Assembly: GCF_028618555.1 (NCBI RefSeq) | Contig: NZ_JAQITD010000001.1 | Coordinates: 124,001 to 188,000 of the forward strand | Direction of reading: 5' to 3' | Source of the DNA: Bartonella sp. CM31XJBT | Lineage (GTDB): Bacteria; Pseudomonadota; Alphaproteobacteria; Rhizobiales; Rhizobiaceae | Length of the DNA: 64,000 nucleotides | Part shown: piece by piece, positions 59,238 through 64,000 of the stretch | Numbering within the stretch: position 1 is the first letter of the stretch | How the letters are laid out: each line of letters opens with the position of its first letter | Made by a program: the position numbers and the translations under genes | Notes under the pieces: generated by a model | Database searches by the model: none | What the model saw: only the letters and a program-made list of their open reading frames with translations | What the model was told of the DNA's origin: nothing

Positions 59238-62200
59238 ATGACCTATAAACCGCATGTCTTTTCTATTTCTCCGGGAACTGCTTTTTTGCCTCACTTTGTT
59301 GATGCACTACTTTCTGGTAGCCTTATTGATAATTTCGCTTCAAGTGGAGACATTCAAACTGCCCTTGCCGATAGCCTTATTTATGTTCCGACACGTCGTG
59401 CTGCTCGCGCTTTGCGTTTAGCCTTTGTTGAAAGAAGTGATACACAATCAACATTTTTGCCAACCATTCGTGCTCTAGGAGATGTCGATGAAGACAGTTT
59501 TCTTTTTGTTGAAAATCATACCAGCGCTCTCGATCCACCTATTGGAGAAAGCGAACGTCTTTTACTTTTAGCGCGTCTTATCCGTCCATGGCGTGAAAAT
59601 TTGCCTGCGCATCTGCGTGCCATGTTTGGTACAGAAGATGTACTTATTCCGGCTCATAGTGCTGATGCGATTTGGCTTGCGCAAGATTTAGCACATTTGA
59701 TGGACGAAATTGAAGCAGAAGGAGCAGATTGGTCAGAACTTAAAAATATTGCACCTGATATGGTCGCTGAATGGTGGCAAATAACGCTCGATTTCTTGAC
59801 TATTGTTACGCAAAATTGGCCAAAAATCTTGAAAGAAAAACAACGAAGTAATCCCGCTGAATGGCGTAATCAAGTACTCACAATGCATGCAGAGACTTTA
59901 CGATGCATGCAGCCTGATAAACCGATCATTGCAGCTGGTGTGTCAGGTTCTATGCCCGCAGTTTCTCATCTTTTAAAGGTTATATCTTCTCTGCCCAAAG
60001 GGGCTGTTGTTCTTCCTGGTCTTGATCTTCATATGGATGAAGAACAATGGAATGCACTAAGCACAAGCAATAAAGAAAAAACAGCTTGTGATTTTTTTGA
60101 TCCTGCAGAAAATGTTTTTAGCCATCCTCAATATCATTTAAAAAAACTTCTAACTCTCATGGAGTGTCAACGTCATCATGTTTGCGAAATTGGCCAACAG
60201 AGTAGCATAAAGAAAAAACGAATGGCTCTTTTATCAGAAGCACTCCGACCAGCTTCTACAACAGATAAATGGGTACAAATTGTCCGTAACGATTATGAAA
60301 ATCTTTGTGCAGATTGGTCATTTATTGAAGCTATAAATGAACGTGAAGAAGCTCTTGCGATAGCTGTTACCTTACGCAAAGCTATTGAAGAACCCAAAAA
60401 AACTGCAGCCCTTATTACAAATGACCGTAATTTAGCACGCCGTGTTGCTGTGGAATTACAGCGATTTGGAATTGAAGCAAATGATTCAGGCGGAATACCA
60501 CTTGCACAAACATTGCCTGTAACTCTCTTACGACTTATTTTAGAAAATGTATTGCAAGCTGATGATCCCATTGCTTTTCTTTCTCTTCTTAAACATCCCC
60601 TTACAACACTCCAACAAAACCGTCATTGTTTACGGGAAATGGCAGAAAATTTTGAACTTTTTGTTCTTCGAGGGAATACAGGGCGCATCAATCTTTGCGA
60701 GTGTGATCAATTTCTCGAAAAATGGATTGATACATCCTTTCATAATAGTTCTGAAGTCAACACCCTTGATCAGCAGAAATGTGAAGAAGCACGTCTCCTT
60801 TGTCATCTTTTGAAAAAAGCTGTTGAACCTTTAACATCTCTTATGAAACAAGAGAAAGAATGCACCATCAATGAGGCTGCAATAGCAACTGTTGAGGTTT
60901 TTGAAAATTTTGGTCGCAATGAGGATAATTCTCTTGCACATCTTTATCAACACGAAGCAGGACAAGCCCTATCAAATTTTTTGCGTGAATTGGTCAGTGA
61001 TCAATCGGGATTAACATTTCATCTTTGTGAATGGCCCGCTATGTTTTCTGCCATAATAGCAACTCGTTCCGTCGCACCTTCGCCTGGAGGACATCCACGT
61101 TTATTCATCTGGGGTACTTTGGAATCGCGTTTGCAAACGGTTGATACAGTGGTCATCGGCGGTCTTAATGAAGGGTCATGGCCGATATCAACCCGAAATG
61201 ATGCTTTTTTATCGCGACCGATGAAAATGATGTTAACTCTGGAACCACCAGAGCAGCGTATTGGTATTTCTGCGCATGATTTTCAATGGGCGATGGGAAT
61301 GGAAAAAGTGGTGATGAGTCGCGCATTGCGCGTTAATCATACGCCTTCCATTCCTTCACGCTGGCTACAACGCATGGAAACAGTTGTAGGAAAACAGGTT
61401 TGGGAACAAATCCGTGAACGAGGTGAAATACTACGCCATTGGGCAAAGATGCTTGATCATACAAGCATAACTTCTGAGGTGGAACGTCCTTGCCCTGCTC
61501 CGCCTCTTGATATACGCCCGCGTCATTTTTCAGTTACTGAAATAGAAACATTGCGATATGATCCCTATGCTATTTATGCTAAAAAAATCTTAAGGCTCAA
61601 ACCACTTAAAGAACTTATTCATGATCCTAGCGCTTCAGAACGAGGAACACTTTATCACGCTATTCTTGCAGCTTTTTGCACACAAATGAAAAATCCAAAT
61701 GCTGCAAATGCACTCAATGTACTGCTTGCTATTGGGCGTAAAGAGTTTGATAAATTCAATTTTCCACCCGATATTGAAGTAATTTGGTGGAATAGTTTTG
61801 AAAACCTTGCTCCACGCTTTATTCAATGGGAACAAAGTTTAGGACTGCGAGAGCGATATTCGGAAGTGGTATCACAAAAAATTCCTATAGGAACAACAGG
61901 AGTAACCCTTTCAGGACGTGCTGATCGTCTTGATGTTTTGCCAGATAAAACGGTTGAAATTCTAGATTTCAAAACCGGAACCCCTCCTTCATCAAAACAA
62001 GTTCGTGAATTATTATTTCCGCAATTGGCTTTAGAAACAGCTTTACTCATACAAGGGGGCTTCCCAGATTTTCAAGATTTTACCCCCTCAAATTTATTTT
62101 ACATTCCTCTTAACAAAAAAGGTGAAATTAAATCCCAATCAATTCTTTTAAAGAAAAAAGACGGAAAAACTCATCTAAGTGCTGTTGATCTTGCTGACAA

Positions 62201-62357
62201 TGCATGGGAAAATCTTATCGCACTCATAACTTATTATCAAAATCCACAACAAGGTTATCTCTCACATGCTGTCCCCATGTCAAAACGATATGAAGGTGAC
62301 TACGACCATTTGGCTCGGTTGTGGGAATGGTCAAGTGGTTTTCATAAAGAAGAGTAA
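59238..62357 (+). CDS. addB: Double-strand break repair protein AddB (alphaproteobacterial type)
   Basis: A 1039-residue subunit of the AddAB helicase-nuclease. The N-terminal helicase-like half lacks a canonical Walker A, starting Y-V-P-T-R-R-A-A-R-A-L-R near residue 50. A motif-like G-G-L-N-E-G-S-W-P is near residue 640. The C-terminal PD-(D/E)xK nuclease shows G-R-A-D-R-L-D and I-L-D-F-K-T-G-T. It acts with AddA on double-strand ends to prepare RecA loading. No cluster cysteines of the Bacillus type are evident. It ends 2 bp before addA. Confidence 0.93.
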   Translation: MTYKPHVFSISPGTAFLPHFVDALLSGSLIDNFASSGDIQTALADSLIYVPTRRAARALRLAFVERSDTQSTFLPTIRALGDVDEDSFLFVENHTSALDPPIGESERLLLLARLIRPWRENLPAHLRAMFGTEDVLIPAHSADAIWLAQDLAHLMDEIEAEGADWSELKNIAPDMVAEWWQITLDFLTIVTQNWPKILKEKQRSNPAEWRNQVLTMHAETLRCMQPDKPIIAAGVSGSMPAVSHLLKVISSLPKGAVVLPGLDLHMDEEQWNALSTSNKEKTACDFFDPAENVFSHPQYHLKKLLTLMECQRHHVCEIGQQSSIKKKRMALLSEALRPASTTDKWVQIVRNDYENLCADWSFIEAINEREEALAIAVTLRKAIEEPKKTAALITNDRNLARRVAVELQRFGIEANDSGGIPLAQTLPVTLLRLILENVLQADDPIAFLSLLKHPLTTLQQNRHCLREMAENFELFVLRGNTGRINLCECDQFLEKWIDTSFHNSSEVNTLDQQKCEEARLLCHLLKKAVEPLTSLMKQEKECTINEAAIATVEVFENFGRNEDNSLAHLYQHEAGQALSNFLRELVSDQSGLTFHLCEWPAMFSAIIATRSVAPSPGGHPRLFIWGTLESRLQTVDTVVIGGLNEGSWPISTRNDAFLSRPMKMMLTLEPPEQRIGISAHDFQWAMGMEKVVMSRALRVNHTPSIPSRWLQRMETVVGKQVWEQIRERGEILRHWAKMLDHTSITSEVERPCPAPPLDIRPRHFSVTEIETLRYDPYAIYAKKILRLKPLKELIHDPSASERGTLYHAILAAFCTQMKNPNAANALNVLLAIGRKEFDKFNFPPDIEVIWWNSFENLAPRFIQWEQSLGLRERYSEVVSQKIPIGTTGVTLSGRADRLDVLPDKTVEILDFKTGTPPSSKQVRELLFPQLALETALLIQGGFPDFQDFTPSNLFYIPLNKKGEIKSQSILLKKKDGKTHLSAVDLADNAWENLIALITYYQNPQQGYLSHAVPMSKRYEGDYDHLARLWEWSSGFHKEE

Positions 62358-62359
62358 TC

Positions 62360-64000
62360 ATGACGTTTTTTTCTATTCCTGAAGCCGCTCTTGATGCACA
62401 AGCAACAGCAACACATCCCCAAAAAAACGTGTGGGTTTCTGCAAATGCTGGATCTGGAAAAACCCACGTTTTAAGTGAACGTGTTATCCGTTTGCTTTTA
62501 AACGGTACGCCTCCAGCACGTATTTTATGCCTTACTTATACAAGAGCTGCTGCTGCTGTTATGCAATCACGAATTTTTCGCACGCTTTCCAGTTGGAATG
62601 AGCTCGATGATGCACAGCTGCAAGAAACCTTAACACGGTTTGAAAAAAAGCCTGTTAATGCGCAAAAACTAACTTATGCACGACAACTCTTCGCGCGTGC
62701 TCTCGAAACGCCTGGTGGCTTAAAAATTCAAACGATTCATGCTTTTTGTGAAGCTCTCTTACATCAATTTATGTTAGAAGCCAATATTGCAGGACATTTT
62801 GAACTTCCCGATGATATCGGTCGAAAAAAATTACGACAAGAATCCCGTCGTCAACTTTTAGCCCGTCGTGATGTACAACCTGCTTTGCAACAGTTACTTC
62901 AAGTTATTAGCGAACATACTTTTAACCAATTGCTCTATGAAGCAGTTGAAAAGCAACATAAATTGTCTGATTTTTTATCTTCTCTTTTATCTGAAAATGG
63001 AGAAGAAAAATTGCGCGCGCTTTTTAACTTAGCGCCCAATGAAACAAATCAATATCTGCTGGAACAAATTAAACAAACAGCGCGCCTTCCTCTTTATGCT
63101 CTTAAGCATTGTGAAATCAATGGTAGTCAAAGCTTTAAGGATATGGTGGAAAAACTTTCCCAATTAGAAAAGGTGCATGATGAGAAAAATATTCTCAATA
63201 TTATTTCTGATATTTATTTTACAATCAAAGGTGAGCCGCGTAATTTTTCAAATTTATCTCGTAAAAAATCAGACGAAATTTGGCCTTTTATTCAACAAAT
63301 GCTTGAAGATAAACAAAACAAGCTTTCTGTTCTTTTAGAAAAATATCAATGCGCAAAGGTTGCCACTCTCAATATGGCTGCTTTTCAGCTTTGTGCTATT
63401 TATCTCAAAATTTATAAGAATCTAAAAAAGTCCAATGGCTTCTTAGACTTTGATGATCTTATTGAGCGTACACTTCATTTGTTACAGCGCAAAGGTGCAA
63501 GCCAATGGGTGCACTATAAACTTGATCAGGGACTTGATCATATTCTACTTGATGAAGCACAAGACACCAACCCTGAGCAATGGCAAATTATTCAACTGTT
63601 GGCACAGGAATTTTTTTCAGGGTATAGCCAACGAACAAACATACGCACTCTTTTTGCTGTTGGAGATGAAAAGCAATCTATTTATTCTTTTCAAGGCGCT
63701 GCTCCAGAAAATTTTGCTGCAAATGGACGAATTATTCAAAAAAAAGTGCAGCAAACAAATCAGCAATTTGAAAAAATACAACTGCATTATTCTTTTCGCT
63801 CTACAGCAGATGTTCTTAAAAGTGTTGATCTTGTTTTTGAAACACCAGAAAACTATAAAGGACTTTCGGCAGAAAATACAAAAACGGTGCATGAAGCTAT
63901 TCGTATTCATAGTCCCGGTGAAGTTGTTATATGGGATGCCATTTCCAAAGAAACGAGTGACTTTCCTCAAGATTGGCATGCAACTGTTAATCATTTAGAT
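62360..64000 (+). CDS. addA: Double-strand break repair helicase AddA, 3' part off the right edge
   Basis: The first 547 codons are in the window and still open at the right end. It is a UvrD-like superfamily 1 helicase: Walker A S-A-N-A-G-S-G-K-T with K34, motif Ia L-T-Y-T-R-A-A, motif II L-D-E-A-Q-D-T-N, and motif III V-G-D-E-K-Q-S-I-Y-S-F-Q-G. The nuclease domain should lie past the window. It pairs with AddB, whose stop is 2 bp upstream. Family length is about 1150 residues, so roughly half is missing. Confidence 0.94.
   Translation, partial: MTFFSIPEAALDAQATATHPQKNVWVSANAGSGKTHVLSERVIRLLLNGTPPARILCLTYTRAAAAVMQSRIFRTLSSWNELDDAQLQETLTRFEKKPVNAQKLTYARQLFARALETPGGLKIQTIHAFCEALLHQFMLEANIAGHFELPDDIGRKKLRQESRRQLLARRDVQPALQQLLQVISEHTFNQLLYEAVEKQHKLSDFLSSLLSENGEEKLRALFNLAPNETNQYLLEQIKQTARLPLYALKHCEINGSQSFKDMVEKLSQLEKVHDEKNILNIISDIYFTIKGEPRNFSNLSRKKSDEIWPFIQQMLEDKQNKLSVLLEKYQCAKVATLNMAAFQLCAIYLKIYKNLKKSNGFLDFDDLIERTLHLLQRKGASQWVHYKLDQGLDHILLDEAQDTNPEQWQIIQLLAQEFFSGYSQRTNIRTLFAVGDEKQSIYSFQGAAPENFAANGRIIQKKVQQTNQQFEKIQLHYSFRSTADVLKSVDLVFETPENYKGLSAENTKTVHEAIRIHSPGEVVIWDAISKETSDFPQDWHATVNHLD

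Overview
The window looks like the replication-origin region of a Bartonella chromosome (Alphaproteobacteria, Hyphomicrobiales). The evidence is low-GC DNA with many lost-gene gaps, best-match recollections to Bartonella and Brucella families (an Omp19-like lipoprotein, IalB-like and BA14K proteins), a class I lysyl-tRNA synthetase, AddAB instead of RecBCD, and hyphomicrobial gene order (rho-mnmE-mnmG-rsmG-parA-parB on one side, ppsR-maf-aroE-coaE-dnaQ on the other). The species cannot be named from what I see. I found no tRNA, rRNA, insertion sequence, prophage or CRISPR array.

Layout. 1-6848: the start of a leftward Mrp/Pha antiporter gene, a secreted BA14K protein with a decayed second copy behind it, and a rightward carboxy(nor)spermidine pair. 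6849-15853: a leftward TCA block read in the order mdh, sucC, sucD, sucA, sucB, lpdA. 16142-17985: zapE and an Omp19-like lipoprotein, both leftward. 18212-24285: a tight rightward cluster dapF-mtaB-ftsY-yciB-gloB, followed by two paralogous small secreted proteins made by tandem duplication. 24307-31274: leftward parB, parA, rsmG, mnmG, mnmE and rho, with three parS sites.

31275-31823 is the likely oriC. It has a cluster of DnaA-box matches, an AT-rich direct repeat, a CtrA-type site, and a change of strand composition and gene direction across it. hemE, the usual neighbour of the alphaproteobacterial origin, is absent, which fits the heme auxotrophy of Bartonella. Rightward ppsR-maf-aroE-coaE-dnaQ and polA follow. 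polA carries a lysine in place of the first catalytic glutamate of its proofreading domain. Between dnaQ and polA lies a strong leftward terminator hairpin with a CU-rich loop, a small-RNA candidate, and a 17-codon ORF with a near-perfect ribosome binding site.

38629-44536 is mostly leftward: an EEP-fold hydrolase, a Bax-inhibitor-1 protein, lspA with two RNA methyltransferases, and a LapA-domain protein with ihfB. 44720-48198 is the rightward LPS-export set lptC-lptA-lptB and, after a gap where rpoN and hpf sit in relatives, ptsN. 50055-58255 carries an IalB-like protein, rlmN, a LysE/RhtB exporter, argG, lysK and prfC, separated by long gene-free stretches. From about 59 kb to the end, addB and addA lie on DNA whose base skew is reversed relative to the DNA before it, which suggests a rearrangement edge.
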